Positions 47,752 through 57,065 are shown, counted from the first letter of the stretch. The stretch: DNA of 64,000 nt from Pseudoalteromonas atlantica (GCA_007988745.1 BJUT01000010.1:29897-93896); one strand, 5' to 3'. Notes: generated from the letters alone by a model not told the origin. Numbers and translations are program-made.

Positions 47752-49017
47752 TTATTCTGCAATAGCCTCAATAATTTCGTCACTATACAACAGTGCATCA
47801 AGAACATAATTAAAAATATGGCCTATATGCAAATCACTGTTTATTGCTGGCATTAACACCGCTATTTTATCCATTTCATCTAGTTCAAACGCCCTAATAA
47901 GCGCAAGGCTTTGCCCTAAAATGCCCTCATTGTTTAATAATGCCTGGGCAATACTTTCATCTAGCGAAAACTCTTTAACAATCGCTTCAAGGTCTGTATC
48001 TAAAATTGCATCCATCACAGAAAACAACCCAACCAAGTAGCCCTGTCCAACCATTTCTGCGTGGTTTTGCCCTAGCAATAGCGCAATAAACTGCGCTCTG
48101 GTTAAGGCAAGTTTTGTGAGTTCTGAGGGCTTATCGGCGCCTAATTCGCTCAGCGCCAGCACCCGCACCAGTTGCCTTATGATGTCCTCTCCTAAATACA
48201 CAACCGCTTGCGAAATAGAGGTAATGGTTAATTTAGTACTGCCCGAGCGTGCGTTCGCTAATTTCAATACACGTGCTGTAATTGCCACATCTCTGGCTAC
48301 TTGTTTTTGTATTTCATCAAAGCATAAAGATTCTTTTGCCATAAAGCGCAGTAAATCAAACACAATCACCTTACCCGGCTCCACATCTTTGTAAGTGATC
48401 ATCTCTGGGCGGGCAAAAAAATAACCCTGAAATAAATCGCAACCGGCTTGTTTTAACGAGTGAAATTGCGCGTGAGTTTCTATGCGCTCAACAATAATTT
48501 TTGCATGCGGATTAGCGCGTTTAATTTTTTTTATGCGCATATTGGTTTTAATTATTACATCGTCCATTTCAATTTTGATGTAATCTACATGCGCAAGTAA
48601 TGGCGCCCATTTATCGTCGCCATCGTAATCATCTAAGGCAAACTTGTATCCCTCTTGCTTGAGCGCTTTCACGCGCTGAGTTACCTCAGCTATTTTGTTC
48701 GTACGCTCAACGATTTCTAACACACAATTTTGTGGCACTAACAATTTAGGAAAATTCTCTAAAATAGTGGCTGAAGAAAGGTTAATAAACGCTAAATGAT
48801 GCGCTGTAAGTTTGTCTGGCCCTAGCATCATCAGCGTATTAAAAAACAAACGGCTAGTTGCTTGCTCATCAGATGTTCCCACAGGAAATGCATTATGGGC
48901 TGAATCGCGATAAAGCAGCTCATAAGCAAACACATTCTGCTGCGCATCAAAAATAGGTTGCCTTGCAACAAACTGTGTTATCTTTTGCCCGTTCTGTAGA
49001 ATATTTGTGGGATTCAC
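47752..49017 (-). CDS. EAL-HDOD signalling protein (YuxH-like)
   Basis: A 421-residue cytoplasmic protein. It has an N-terminal EAL-like domain (about 15-215) with YuxH-type changes (AYELLYRDS, INLSSATIL, EIVERT, LDDYDGDDKW with YDG replacing FG, QGYFFARPE) and a C-terminal HDOD domain (about 215-400) with FDEIQKQVARDVAITARVLKL. Such proteins usually lack phosphodiesterase activity and act as c-di-GMP-related regulators. The start is GTG at 49017. It is directly followed by the PqiA-like gene and is divergent from a solute-binding-protein gene. Confidence 0.93.
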   Translation of the reverse strand: MNPTNILQNGQKITQFVARQPIFDAQQNVFAYELLYRDSAHNAFPVGTSDEQATSRLFFNTLMMLGPDKLTAHHLAFINLSSATILENFPKLLVPQNCVLEIVERTNKIAEVTQRVKALKQEGYKFALDDYDGDDKWAPLLAHVDYIKIEMDDVIIKTNMRIKKIKRANPHAKIIVERIETHAQFHSLKQAGCDLFQGYFFARPEMITYKDVEPGKVIVFDLLRFMAKESLCFDEIQKQVARDVAITARVLKLANARSGSTKLTITSISQAVVYLGEDIIRQLVRVLALSELGADKPSELTKLALTRAQFIALLLGQNHAEMVGQGYLVGLFSVMDAILDTDLEAIVKEFSLDESIAQALLNNEGILGQSLALIRAFELDEMDKIAVLMPAINSDLHIGHIFNYVLDALLYSDEIIEAIAE

Positions 49018-49084
49018 TTAATAAAAGCCTATCTAATTTGACGTTGTTTATTACAATTAGGTTATACACTGTAATTCAACTGCT

Positions 49085-49921
49085 ATGAAGATTCTAGAAT
49101 CATTACAAGCTGAGTTAAATTACATAACGCTCAAGGTTAAAAGTTTAGCAAAGGTTACGTATTTGTATTTTTTAAAGTTGTTTTTATCCATATTTATTTT
49201 GCATCTTGCTACGTTTGCTCATGCCCAGCAAAACCAGCCAGAACTAAATTACAATGTCAGTGCGTCAGGTAGTCACTACCCTTTTTACACCAACAACCCA
49301 GAAAAACCCGGCATTTTGCCAGAAATAATCACCGCTTTAATGGCGCAAGCAAATATTACCGCCAATCACGTTGAGCTTCCCACTAAGCGAATTACCAAAT
49401 ATTTAGAAAACGGCTTTATTGATTTTGATGTAATTTCTTTAAAATGGTTAGCGCATAGCGAGCGAGATAACCCTTACTATATTTTTTCAGAGCCGCTGAT
49501 CCTCGCAACCGAAATGATTGTCGCGCTGCCTGATAACGTCGCGCAATATCAAACTAAGCAAAGTTTATACTCTAAAGAGGTCGGTACAGTACTTGGCTAC
49601 TACTACCATGATGATGCAAAATTTAACCGCGTCGATTTTCCCTCTGAAAAAGAGCTAATGATTGCATTATCTAAAGCGCGTATTGATGTTGCCATTATGG
49701 GCATTCACACCGCAGCGTATTGGTCTAAACAACTAAATATTAATACTGAGTTTGGCGCCCAGCATTCGCATGGTTATTTAAGAGTGCGTTTACTTGCTAA
49801 GCACAAAGCGTTACTGCCTAAAATTAACCAAGTCCTTGCCCACTTACATAGCAGTGGTTACATAAAACGCATAGAAGATAAATACATTAACCCAATACCC
49901 GCACAAAATTTAAGGGATTAG
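49085..49921 (+). CDS. Second orphan periplasmic solute-binding-like protein
   Basis: A 278-residue exported protein of the family-3-like binding-protein fold. An N-terminal hydrophobic stretch (about 29-48, ending FAHAQ) is preceded by an unusually long 28-residue cytoplasmic leader, so the true start could be later. The mature protein has PGILPEIITALMAQANITAN, ESLISLKW-like and YLRVRLLAKHKALLPKINQV regions. No permease or ATPase is nearby. It is divergent from the EAL-HDOD gene. A sensing role is inferred only from this repeated pairing with c-di-GMP genes. Confidence 0.8.
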   Translation: MKILESLQAELNYITLKVKSLAKVTYLYFLKLFLSIFILHLATFAHAQQNQPELNYNVSASGSHYPFYTNNPEKPGILPEIITALMAQANITANHVELPTKRITKYLENGFIDFDVISLKWLAHSERDNPYYIFSEPLILATEMIVALPDNVAQYQTKQSLYSKEVGTVLGYYYHDDAKFNRVDFPSEKELMIALSKARIDVAIMGIHTAAYWSKQLNINTEFGAQHSHGYLRVRLLAKHKALLPKINQVLAHLHSSGYIKRIEDKYINPIPAQNLRD

Positions 49922-49990
49922 TATCGCCGCCTACCTTTGCTAGGGTATAATACGGCCAAATGTAAACCTCTTCCTATATAAGAACGCCTT

Positions 49991-50557
49991 ATGAGTATTG
50001 AAAAAGCCTTAATCGAGCGCAGTAATAACCAGTGTGAATTATGCAGCGCAACCGAACACTTATCTGTTTACGAAGTGCCTCCTGTTACTGAAACCCATTC
50101 AGACAAATGCATTTACACCTGCCAAACCTGTAAAGATCAAATAGAAAACAACAGCGAGCTTACCCCAACACATTGGCACTGTTTAAACGACAGCATGTGG
50201 AGCCAAACACCTGCCGTACAAGTAGTGGCTTACAGAATGCTAACGCGCTTAGCTGTTGATAATGGCTGGGCACAAGATGCGCTCGACATGATTTACCTAG
50301 AAGAAGACACCCTTGCTTGGGCCAAAAAAGCCCTTGCTGAAGATGACGATATAAAACACGTAGACAGTAACGGCGTAGTGCTACAAGCTGGCGATACGGT
50401 TACTTTAATTAAAGACTTAGACGTTAAAGGTAGTAGCTTGACCGCCAAACGCGGCACAGCAGTACGCAATATAGGCTTAACAAATAACCCTGAACATATT
50501 GAAGGGCGAGTAGACGGCCAACGTATTGTTATTTTAACAAAGTTTGTAAAAAAATAG
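49991..50557 (+). CDS. yjdM: PhnA/YjdM-family zinc-ribbon protein
   Basis: A 188-residue protein with an N-terminal zinc ribbon (C15, C18, then C40, C44 and C47) and a C-terminal KOW-like domain (GDTVTLIKDLDVKGSS...KRGTAVRNI) typical of YjdM, the former PhnA. Despite the name this family is not required for phosphonate use; its role is unclear. A TATAAT at 49946-49951 about 40 bp upstream is a candidate -10. A strong terminator follows. Confidence 0.93.
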   Translation: MSIEKALIERSNNQCELCSATEHLSVYEVPPVTETHSDKCIYTCQTCKDQIENNSELTPTHWHCLNDSMWSQTPAVQVVAYRMLTRLAVDNGWAQDALDMIYLEEDTLAWAKKALAEDDDIKHVDSNGVVLQAGDTVTLIKDLDVKGSSLTAKRGTAVRNIGLTNNPEHIEGRVDGQRIVILTKFVKK

Positions 50558-50574
50558 CGCTAAAGCATTATATT

Positions 50575-50597
50575 AAGGCGCATTAGCGCCTTTTTTT
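50575..50597 (+). terminator. Terminator after yjdM
   Basis: Stem AAGGCGC / GCGCCTT with loop ATTA, followed by seven T. It begins 18 bp after the stop. Confidence 0.9.
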
Positions 50598-50674
50598 GTG
50601 GCTAAAAAAATTAAGCCATGATTAAGCTCCTCCCCCCTACACTTACCAGCAATATAGGAATAAGGAGCGCAAGC

Positions 50675-51490
50675 ATGGCAAAGCAGCAATTTAGGTTTCA
50701 AAAACGTACATTTACTGGCTTAGGTTTATTAGCCCTAAGTACACTCACATTAGCGGGTTGTGAAAAACCAGCTAACGAATCACAATCCACAGTACAAGAA
50801 AAAAGCGTTATGGGTTTAACCACGCAAGTGAGCTATAAAGATCGCAGTATGCCACGCCCTGGCTCACAACTAATTGTAACGCTATCTGATGTGTCAAAAG
50901 CAGATGTAAAAGCCGAAATAATTACGCAACAAGTAATTGATATAAATAAAGCGCCGCCGTATACCGTGGAGCTAGCTTATGATGACAACAACATTGTTGA
51001 TAAACACCGCTATAACCTCACCGCTAGAATCATTAATAAAGACAAGGTTCTTTATACCAGCACAATGCAGTACGACCCTTTTAAAAATGCAAACTCGGGG
51101 ATTCTTCACGAAATTGAGCTTGAAAAAGTCGCCTCACCTAAAAGCGATGTTACCCTGACAAATACATACTGGAAAGCCGTTACAATTAATGCGCAAACAG
51201 TCAGTGTAAGAACAAAAGAGCCATTTATACAATTTGATAAAGATAACCGCGTTAACGGCTTTTTAGGGTGTAATAACGTCAGTGGTAGCTATAGCACAGA
51301 GCAACATTCAATTTCGTTTAGCCAATTGGCAAGTACAAAAAAAATGTGCTCACAAAGCATGGAGCAAGAAGCGGCTATGTTAAACATGCTCAATAACACG
51401 CAAAAGTGGGCTATAGAAGGCGAGTCTTTAGAATTAAAAGATAACAATGGCAACACGCTTGCCACCTTTAATGCGGTTTATTTTAATTAA
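50675..51490 (+). CDS. Lipoprotein with YbaY-like and META (HslJ) domains
   Basis: A 271-residue outer-membrane or periplasmic lipoprotein. The signal peptide ends in LTLAGC (lipidated Cys at about residue 29). An immunoglobulin-like YbaY/YscW-type domain (about 48-140; PRPGSQLIVTLSDVSKADV) precedes a META domain (about 155-270; NTYWKAV, GFLGCNNVSGSY, KKMCSQSMEQEAAML). META proteins (HslJ) are linked to heat shock and novobiocin tolerance. The start at 50675 follows AAGGAG with 7 bp spacing; an in-frame start 57 bp earlier has none. Confidence 0.92.
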   Translation: MAKQQFRFQKRTFTGLGLLALSTLTLAGCEKPANESQSTVQEKSVMGLTTQVSYKDRSMPRPGSQLIVTLSDVSKADVKAEIITQQVIDINKAPPYTVELAYDDNNIVDKHRYNLTARIINKDKVLYTSTMQYDPFKNANSGILHEIELEKVASPKSDVTLTNTYWKAVTINAQTVSVRTKEPFIQFDKDNRVNGFLGCNNVSGSYSTEQHSISFSQLASTKKMCSQSMEQEAAMLNMLNNTQKWAIEGESLELKDNNGNTLATFNAVYFN

Positions 51491-51492
51491 AT

Positions 51493-51512
51493 AAAAGCCC
51501 AGCTGGGCTTTT
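51493..51512. terminator. Bidirectional terminator
   Basis: The perfect 20-bp palindrome AAAAGCCCAG / CTGGGCTTTT between the convergent META lipoprotein and rlmJ genes. Confidence 0.85.
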
Positions 51513-51533
51513 ACTTTACATAATGGCAGGCAG

Positions 51534-52373
51534 TTATTCGTCGACTAACTGCTCGCTTCTATAAAACCCGCTAGGCTCACTTAAAAGCTCAACTAATTCA
51601 GGTAATATGCTGTCCATAGTTTGTTTTAATTTCCACGGTGGGTTAATAACAATCATGCCTGATGCCGTCATACCGTGTACGTCAGTATCCGCTTGCGTGC
51701 CTAACTCAAATAATTGAATATTTCGCATTCCCGACTCAATCAGCCCTTGCTCCATTGTATTGATTCGCTCTCTATCAACAACGGGGTACCAAATCATATA
51801 TGTGCCGGTTGCAAAGCGCTGGTGCGCCTTAACTAGTGTGCTTACTACAGTATCGTAATCGTCTTTTATTTCATAAGGTGGGTCAATAAGCACACATGCA
51901 CGGCGCGAAGCTGGCGGAAGTAGCCCTATTAATCCGGCAAAACCGTTTTCGCCACGTACGCGAATAGAGCGCTTACCTTGCATGTTTTGCTCAAGTAACT
52001 GCAAATCGCGCGGGTGTAATTCAAAAAACCAGCCTTTGTCTTGACGACGTAAGTAATGCTCAGCAATTTTTGGCGAACCGGGGTAAAACGCCAGTTCATC
52101 CCCATCATTAAACGATTTAATTAATGCAATATAATCGTTTAGCGCCTCGTGTTTACTGCTATGTTGCCAAAGCTTAGCAATGCCCTCTTTGTATTCTTGT
52201 GTTTTTTGGGCATCAGATGAACTTAACTCAAAAAATCCCGCACCTGAGTGGGTATCAATATAATCGAGGGGTTTATCTTTAATAGTTTGATATTGAAGTA
52301 CCTGTGCAAGTACTAAATGTTTAAGCACATCGGCAGGGTTACCTGCATGAAAAGAGTGTCTGTAACTAAGCAT
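51534..52373 (-). CDS. rlmJ: 23S rRNA (adenine2030-N6)-methyltransferase
   Basis: A 279-residue methyltransferase (E. coli RlmJ 280). It has the family start MLSYRHSFHAGNPADVLKHL, the SAM-binding DTHSGAGFF loop and the catalytic DPPY tetrad (VLIDPPYEIKDDYD). It methylates A2030 of 23S rRNA. It is monocistronic on the minus strand, divergent from the TIGR02449-zapA pair. Confidence 0.97.
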   Translation of the reverse strand: MLSYRHSFHAGNPADVLKHLVLAQVLQYQTIKDKPLDYIDTHSGAGFFELSSSDAQKTQEYKEGIAKLWQHSSKHEALNDYIALIKSFNDGDELAFYPGSPKIAEHYLRRQDKGWFFELHPRDLQLLEQNMQGKRSIRVRGENGFAGLIGLLPPASRRACVLIDPPYEIKDDYDTVVSTLVKAHQRFATGTYMIWYPVVDRERINTMEQGLIESGMRNIQLFELGTQADTDVHGMTASGMIVINPPWKLKQTMDSILPELVELLSEPSGFYRSEQLVDE

Positions 52374-52599
52374 TGTTAATTTTCGCTATACGCAATTTAA
52401 TATCGGCAGTGAACCATAAGCTCTGTATTTTGGCAACCTATACACCGCTTTGCGAGCAGTTAAGTGAACCATTTATGAACAAAAAAGCCGCCACCCTGAA
52501 TTATCACTTAATAAACAATAAAATTGTGCTAAAACCACCGTAAATGCTGGCAAAACAACACACTTTGCTTTACATTTGCATGACATTAATTACAGTTAT

Positions 52600-52842
52600 A
52601 TGAGCGCCTTTATGAACAACACAACTCTTCAACAACTCGAACAACTGATTGACTCGCTTATCGAGCGCAACAACCAATTACAAGCAGATGTTGCTAGCTT
52701 AAAAGAGCAAAATGCAAAACTAAGTGACGAAAACGAAATTTTACAACTAGAAGCCCTTGAAAACGAAGAAAAGCAAAAAGATGCCAGCTCTACGTTAACA
52801 GGCTTACTTGATAAACTACAAAGCGCACAACAGGCAAGCTAA
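52600..52842 (+). CDS. TIGR02449-family small coiled-coil protein
   Basis: An 80-residue protein that is almost entirely a heptad coiled coil (LQQLEQLIDSLIERNNQLQA, then LKEQNAKLSDENEILQLEAL). It fits the small family found directly before zapA in gammaproteobacteria. Its stop overlaps the zapA start (TAATG), so both are coupled and probably act together at cell division. The start is ATG 52600 or 52612; neither has a clear Shine-Dalgarno, and a TTG further upstream is less likely. Confidence 0.82.
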   Translation: MSAFMNNTTLQQLEQLIDSLIERNNQLQADVASLKEQNAKLSDENEILQLEALENEEKQKDASSTLTGLLDKLQSAQQAS

Positions 52843-53144
52843 TGTCTGAGCTGCAAAACCAGCGGGTCACAGTTGAGTTGCTAGGTAAAGAGCAGCAGTT
52901 TGCATGCCCGGTTGGGCAAGAAGATGCATTAATAGCAGCAGCACAAAATTTAAATGACTTGGTTGAGCAAACAAAGCAACGCTCATCAGTTCGCAACGAA
53001 CAACAGGCGATACTTTTAGCAGCACTTACACTTAGCCATGAGTTGCTAGAAGCTAAAACGCATGCCAGTGTAGAGCAACAGCAGCAAGATCAACTCATTG
53101 ATAAACTCAGCCAATGCTTGGCGAGTGACCCAATAAAAAAATAA
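52842..53144 (+). CDS. zapA: Cell division protein ZapA
   Basis: A 100-residue ZapA that bundles FtsZ filaments. The N-terminal VTVELLGKEQQFACPVGQED and the helical C-terminal region (AAQNLNDLVEQTK, LAALTLSHELLEA) match the family. It is coupled by 1 nt to the coiled-coil gene. In many gammaproteobacteria the 6S RNA gene follows zapA; here a terminator and an unrelated gene follow at once. Confidence 0.95.
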   Translation: MSELQNQRVTVELLGKEQQFACPVGQEDALIAAAQNLNDLVEQTKQRSSVRNEQQAILLAALTLSHELLEAKTHASVEQQQQDQLIDKLSQCLASDPIKK

Positions 53145-53165
53145 AAAGCGCCCCGTGCGCTTTTT
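53143..53165 (+). terminator. Terminator of zapA
   Basis: Stem AAAAAGCGC / GCGCTTTTT with a 5-nt loop, overlapping the last codon of zapA. Confidence 0.9.
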
Positions 53166-53206
53166 GTTTATTATGAGGGTAAATAAATGCTGCGCAGAGA
53201 CACACA

Positions 53207-54229
53207 ATGACATTAAAACCCCTTTTAGTAACTGTAATCCCCGCCCTTTTTATTACCCTTAGCCTATTTTCTCACTCTAGTAAGGCAGCGGTTACTTGGC
53301 AGCAAATAAACGAGAATGTGCAATTTTTAAAACAACAAGATAAATTACGTTTTTACGATTCCAACCAAGTGCTCATAGAGGGCGAGCAATGCGCACTCAT
53401 GGTTGATGCAAGCGGAAACTTTGCAGCCGTTGAAGCACTGGCAAAACAGTTAAAAAAACACCTTAAAACCCCGCTCTGTTATTTAGTTGCGACCCACTTT
53501 CATGACGACCATTTACTCGGCATGGCCGTATTACAAAATGCCTTCCCAAAAGCGCAGCTAATAGTGCATAAACAGGTAGCCGATAATTTTGCCACATACC
53601 AGAAGGCTTACGATGATAAGTTAGCAGGCTATGAAAAAAGTATAGAGCTGAGCTATCAGCGCTTAGCCACATTGCCCGAGCAACAGCAAGCACAGTGGCG
53701 CGAAAAGCTCTCTTTAGCTAAACAACGTTTTTTACGTTGGAAAACCTATAACTTAAAATCACCTAGCACCGTAATCAGCGAGCAACAAAGTATTGATTTA
53801 GGTAGCTTTGCGGTACAAATAACACCCGAAAAAGCCCACACAAACGGCGATTTAACACTTAGTACCAATAATGGCACGCTGCTAATAGGCGGCGATATTG
53901 TTGACTGGCTACCCTACCCAGGCCACGGCCAGTTACAAAATTGGCAAGCCTTGCTCAAACGCTATATTAATCAGCCTAATTTGCGTACAATACTTCCCGG
54001 CCACGGCGGGGCGCTTGAAAAAGCGCAACTTAAGCAGCCTTTATTGTTTTTAACAAATTTAATAACCCATGTGAAAAACAATAAAAAACAAACGCTTGAG
54101 CAACTTACTGAGAGTTTCCCTGCAGATGTTTTAGCACCATATAAACAAGAAGCGTTAAATACAAAGTCGAGCCAGTTATTTTTACAGGCTGGGCTTAAGC
54201 GCGCCCAGTTAATTGAGCACGCGCAGTAG
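53207..54229 (+). CDS. Exported metallo-beta-lactamase-fold hydrolase
   Basis: A 340-residue periplasmic protein with a signal peptide (about 1-27, ending KAA). The MBL zinc motif is HFHDDH at residues 97-102. Further zinc ligands lie in EKAHTNGDL, GGDIVDW and PGHGG near the C-terminus. A helical insertion (about 125-190; YQKAYDDKLAGYEKSIELSY onward) is charged. The overall order resembles B3/QuiP-type exported MBL proteins. Lactamase activity is possible but not shown; lactonase or esterase activity is equally likely. It is followed by an MltD-like gene 30 bp away in the same direction. Confidence 0.9.
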   Translation: MTLKPLLVTVIPALFITLSLFSHSSKAAVTWQQINENVQFLKQQDKLRFYDSNQVLIEGEQCALMVDASGNFAAVEALAKQLKKHLKTPLCYLVATHFHDDHLLGMAVLQNAFPKAQLIVHKQVADNFATYQKAYDDKLAGYEKSIELSYQRLATLPEQQQAQWREKLSLAKQRFLRWKTYNLKSPSTVISEQQSIDLGSFAVQITPEKAHTNGDLTLSTNNGTLLIGGDIVDWLPYPGHGQLQNWQALLKRYINQPNLRTILPGHGGALEKAQLKQPLLFLTNLITHVKNNKKQTLEQLTESFPADVLAPYKQEALNTKSSQLFLQAGLKRAQLIEHAQ

Positions 54230-54259
54230 TGTTATAAAATAAAGGATTGTAGATAAGAG

Positions 54260-55744
54260 ATGAAGATGCGTGGATTGCTTGTAAATTGTGTAATGATTTT
54301 TTTGTATGGCTGTAACAGCACACAAACACAACCCGAAACAGACGCACCACAAATTTTTACTCACTTTGAGCCAAGCTACGAAAACCAAATAGAGCTTGAG
54401 CCTATACAGCCAAAACAATTACAGCAAGCCAATACTGCGCCGCCGGTAAAGGCAAAAAAAACAATTGTAAAAAAGCGCCCCGCCAAAGCTAAAAACCTAT
54501 GGGTGCATATTGCCAACAATCTACATTTTACGGTGTATCAAAATCGCGCCTTAAAAAAGCGTATTAACTGGTATTTAAAACAACCTAACTATTTACCCAC
54601 TGTAAATAAACGCGCCGCGCCTTATTTGTATCATATCGTAAAAAAAATTGAGCAAAAGCGCCTGCCTATGGAGCTGGCTTTACTGCCCTTTGTAGAAAGT
54701 GATTTTAGACCCACCATTGCCTCATCGCAGCAAGCAGTAGGTGTTTGGCAGTTAGTGGCCGCCACAGCGCATCATTTTGGCATTAAATCCGATCAGTGGT
54801 ATGACGGCCGACAAGATGTACTTGCCTCCACCGATGCCGCACTTGAATACCTCAGCTATTTACACAAACGCTTTGATGGCGACTGGCTACACGCCCTAGC
54901 GGCTTATAATAGTGGTGAGGGGCGTGTTAAACGAGCCATTGAGCGAAATAAAAAACGTGGCAAAAGTACCGATTACTTTTCCCTAAAGCTGCCAAAAGAA
55001 ACGGCCGACTACGTACCTAAACTGTTAGCGCTAAGCTACTTAGTTAAACACCCGCAAAAAGGCTTTAAGCGTCCTAAACTGGCTAATAAACCAATAACAA
55101 CGCAAATGAATGTGGGCCAACAGTTTGATTTTTCGGTCATCGCTAAGCTCTCTGGGGTTGGCTCAAAACAGTTGCACGCGCTTAACCAAGGCTATTTAAA
55201 AAATCAAAGCTCACCTAATGGCCCCCACTCATTGCTTTTACCTATCGGCCAAGAGGCACTGTTAAAAAGTCAGTTTTTTAAGTCTAATTTTGCAGGCGAA
55301 TACATCGTTAAAAAAAATGATACGCTATACAGCATTGCAAGACGCTTCAGCATGTCAGTAAGCGCGTTAAAGCAGCTCAATGGCAAACAAAATAATATGA
55401 TAGGCATAGGTGAAAAGCTGCTGGTTGGACAGCCTAAAACGCTCCCCAAATCGCTCACTATAGATTATCAAATTAGTCCTTATTTAGAGCCACAAGAAGT
55501 CGTGATCCCCACCATTGAAATAGACTATGAAGTAAAACAAGGCGATAGCTTGTGGAGCATTAGTCAGCTTTACGAAGTGCCGCACAGTGATTTAGCTAAA
55601 TGGAACAACTTAAGTGCCTCAAGCATTTTAAAGCCTGGCACGCAATTAACGCTATTTATTCCCCAGGCAGAAAAACCCAAACAGCCGCAACAAAAACAAG
55701 ATTTACTGCAAGATCTACAAAAATCACTTATTCAACCACGCTGA
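54260..55744 (+). CDS. mltD: Membrane-bound lytic murein transglycosylase D-like lipoprotein
   Basis: A 494-residue peptidoglycan lytic enzyme. It has lipobox LYGC (Cys18), a basic linker (about 62-80), and a family-1 SLT domain with catalytic Glu146 in LLPFVESDFRP, followed by QQAVGVWQLVAATAHHFG and HALAAYNSGEGRV. Two LysM repeats follow at about 353-396 and 423-468 (YIVKKNDTLYSIARRFSMS, YEVKQGDSLWSISQLYEVP). It cleaves glycan strands with anhydro-sugar formation. Starts at 54260 and 54266 are both possible. It is probably cotranscribed with the preceding hydrolase. Confidence 0.95.
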   Translation: MKMRGLLVNCVMIFLYGCNSTQTQPETDAPQIFTHFEPSYENQIELEPIQPKQLQQANTAPPVKAKKTIVKKRPAKAKNLWVHIANNLHFTVYQNRALKKRINWYLKQPNYLPTVNKRAAPYLYHIVKKIEQKRLPMELALLPFVESDFRPTIASSQQAVGVWQLVAATAHHFGIKSDQWYDGRQDVLASTDAALEYLSYLHKRFDGDWLHALAAYNSGEGRVKRAIERNKKRGKSTDYFSLKLPKETADYVPKLLALSYLVKHPQKGFKRPKLANKPITTQMNVGQQFDFSVIAKLSGVGSKQLHALNQGYLKNQSSPNGPHSLLLPIGQEALLKSQFFKSNFAGEYIVKKNDTLYSIARRFSMSVSALKQLNGKQNNMIGIGEKLLVGQPKTLPKSLTIDYQISPYLEPQEVVIPTIEIDYEVKQGDSLWSISQLYEVPHSDLAKWNNLSASSILKPGTQLTLFIPQAEKPKQPQQKQDLLQDLQKSLIQPR

Positions 55745-55811
55745 GTTTATAAAGCTCGGTATTTCGCGTAAAATCGGCTTTTAACTTAGTCAAAAACTTA
55801 AAGAGACAAGC

Positions 55812-56300
55812 ATGCAAATTAGCAAAAATTCAGCAGTTGAATTTCATTACACATTAAGCGAAGCGGGCGAGCAACTAGAAAGCAGTGTAAACCACGCGCC
55901 TCTTAGCTATATTCATGGCAGCGAAGGCATGCTTCCTGGCTTAGAAAAAGCCCTTGAAGGCAAAGCCGCAGGCGATAAGTTTAGCGTAACACTTGAGCCA
56001 AGCGAGTCATACGGTGAGCGCGTTGACGATTTAATTCAGCGTATTCCGCTTAAACACCTTCAAGGTGACGTAAAAGTGTGGAAACCAGGTATGACTGCGA
56101 TGGTGCACTCAAACCAAGGACAACACCAGGTAACATTAGTTAAAGTAGGCCGCTTTAATGCAGATTGCGATTTAAACCACCCGTTTGCAGGCAAAACGCT
56201 AACGTTTGATTTAGAAGTGGTATCGGTTCGTGAAGCAACCAGTGAAGAGATTTCGCATGGCCATGTTCACGCTGAAGGCGGCTGTGGTCACTCTCACTAA
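55812..56300 (+). CDS. slyD: FKBP-type peptidyl-prolyl isomerase, SlyD-like
   Basis: A 162-residue FKBP with an inserted flap domain: FHYTLSEAGEQLESS, PLSYIHGSEGMLPGLEKALE and AGDKFSVTLEPSESYGERVDD. A short His/Cys tail (GHVHAEGGCGHSH) is a reduced form of the SlyD metal-binding tail. SlyD-like isomerases act as chaperones and nickel donors. Several gammaproteobacteria have both SlyD and FkpB; the flap plus tail favours SlyD type. Confidence 0.93.
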   Translation: MQISKNSAVEFHYTLSEAGEQLESSVNHAPLSYIHGSEGMLPGLEKALEGKAAGDKFSVTLEPSESYGERVDDLIQRIPLKHLQGDVKVWKPGMTAMVHSNQGQHQVTLVKVGRFNADCDLNHPFAGKTLTFDLEVVSVREATSEEISHGHVHAEGGCGHSH

Positions 56301-56326
56301 TCACACACCTTAAATTAGGAGCAAGT

Positions 56327-57055
56327 ATGTCTAAGGTTGCTATTGTTACAGGCGGTACAAAAGGCATTGGATTAGCGGTTGTAAAACGCTTTATTGAAAA
56401 TGGCTACACGGTGCACAATTTGGATATTGAGTACAGCGAGCTGGGGGTTTTTCACCAATGCGATGTGAGTAATGTTAGTGCTGTAAAAGCCTGTATTACG
56501 GCCATTTGTAAACAAAGCCCACGCATAGATGTACTTGTTTCTAACGCCGGTAAACACCTCAGTGCTAGTATTGAGGATACCGATGAGCATACTTTCGATG
56601 CATTATTTGCATTGAACGTTAAAGGGGCCTATGCGGCTGTACAAAGTGTACTACCCAGCATGAAAGCGCAAAACAATGGCGCTATTATTTTAATAGCCTC
56701 AGATCAGGCAATAATTGGTAAGCCTAACTCGTTTGCCTACAACCTGACAAAACATGCTCTTGCTTCTATGGCAAAAACTACAGCACTTGATTACGCCCAA
56801 TTTAATATTCGCGCGAATGCGGTTTGCCCAGGGACAATAGAAACCCCTCTATTTCACAACGCGATAGATGCTTATTGTAAAAAAAGTGGGGCTAACAAGG
56901 CTGATATAATGGCAGAAGAAGCAAGCCTTCAACCGCTAAACCGCTTAGGACAAGCTGATGAAGTTGCCGCGTTAGTTAGCTTTTTAGCAAGTGATGATGC
57001 AAGCTTTATAACCGGTAGCCTACAAAATATTGATGGCGGATATACCACACAATGA
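56327..57055 (+). CDS. Short-chain dehydrogenase/reductase (SDR)
   Basis: A 242-residue classical SDR. It has nucleotide motif TGGTKGIG (8-15), NAG motif (VSNAGKH) and catalytic Ser125, Tyr138, Lys142 (S-x12-Y-x3-K). After the second beta strand it has an Asp in NLDIEYSE, favouring NAD. The C-terminal signature is RLGQADEVAALVSFLASDD. Sugar or polyol oxidation is a plausible activity. The next gene, an amidohydrolase, starts 4-10 bp after its stop (57060 or 57066), so they are coexpressed and may act in sequence (dehydrogenase, then lactonase). Confidence 0.95.
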   Translation: MSKVAIVTGGTKGIGLAVVKRFIENGYTVHNLDIEYSELGVFHQCDVSNVSAVKACITAICKQSPRIDVLVSNAGKHLSASIEDTDEHTFDALFALNVKGAYAAVQSVLPSMKAQNNGAIILIASDQAIIGKPNSFAYNLTKHALASMAKTTALDYAQFNIRANAVCPGTIETPLFHNAIDAYCKKSGANKADIMAEEASLQPLNRLGQADEVAALVSFLASDDASFITGSLQNIDGGYTTQ

Positions 57056-57065
57056 GCACATGCCG

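Noticed and set aside
47322-47765. 147-residue frame opposite the PqiA-like gene
   Set aside because: The minus-strand frame has the clear PqiA motif. The opposite frame is a shadow.
53145-53206. 6S RNA gene after zapA
   Set aside because: Only 62 bp with a terminator lie before the next gene, too short for 6S RNA.
53207-54229. True B3 metallo-beta-lactamase resistance gene
   Set aside because: The zinc motif is general to the MBL fold. A helical insertion and lack of B3-specific context mean lactamase activity should not be claimed.
57030-57065. Longer N-terminus for the amidohydrolase starting within the SDR gene
   Set aside because: It would use a TTG inside the SDR coding region and add residues before the conserved DPHVHF start; ATG 57060/57066 is more natural.
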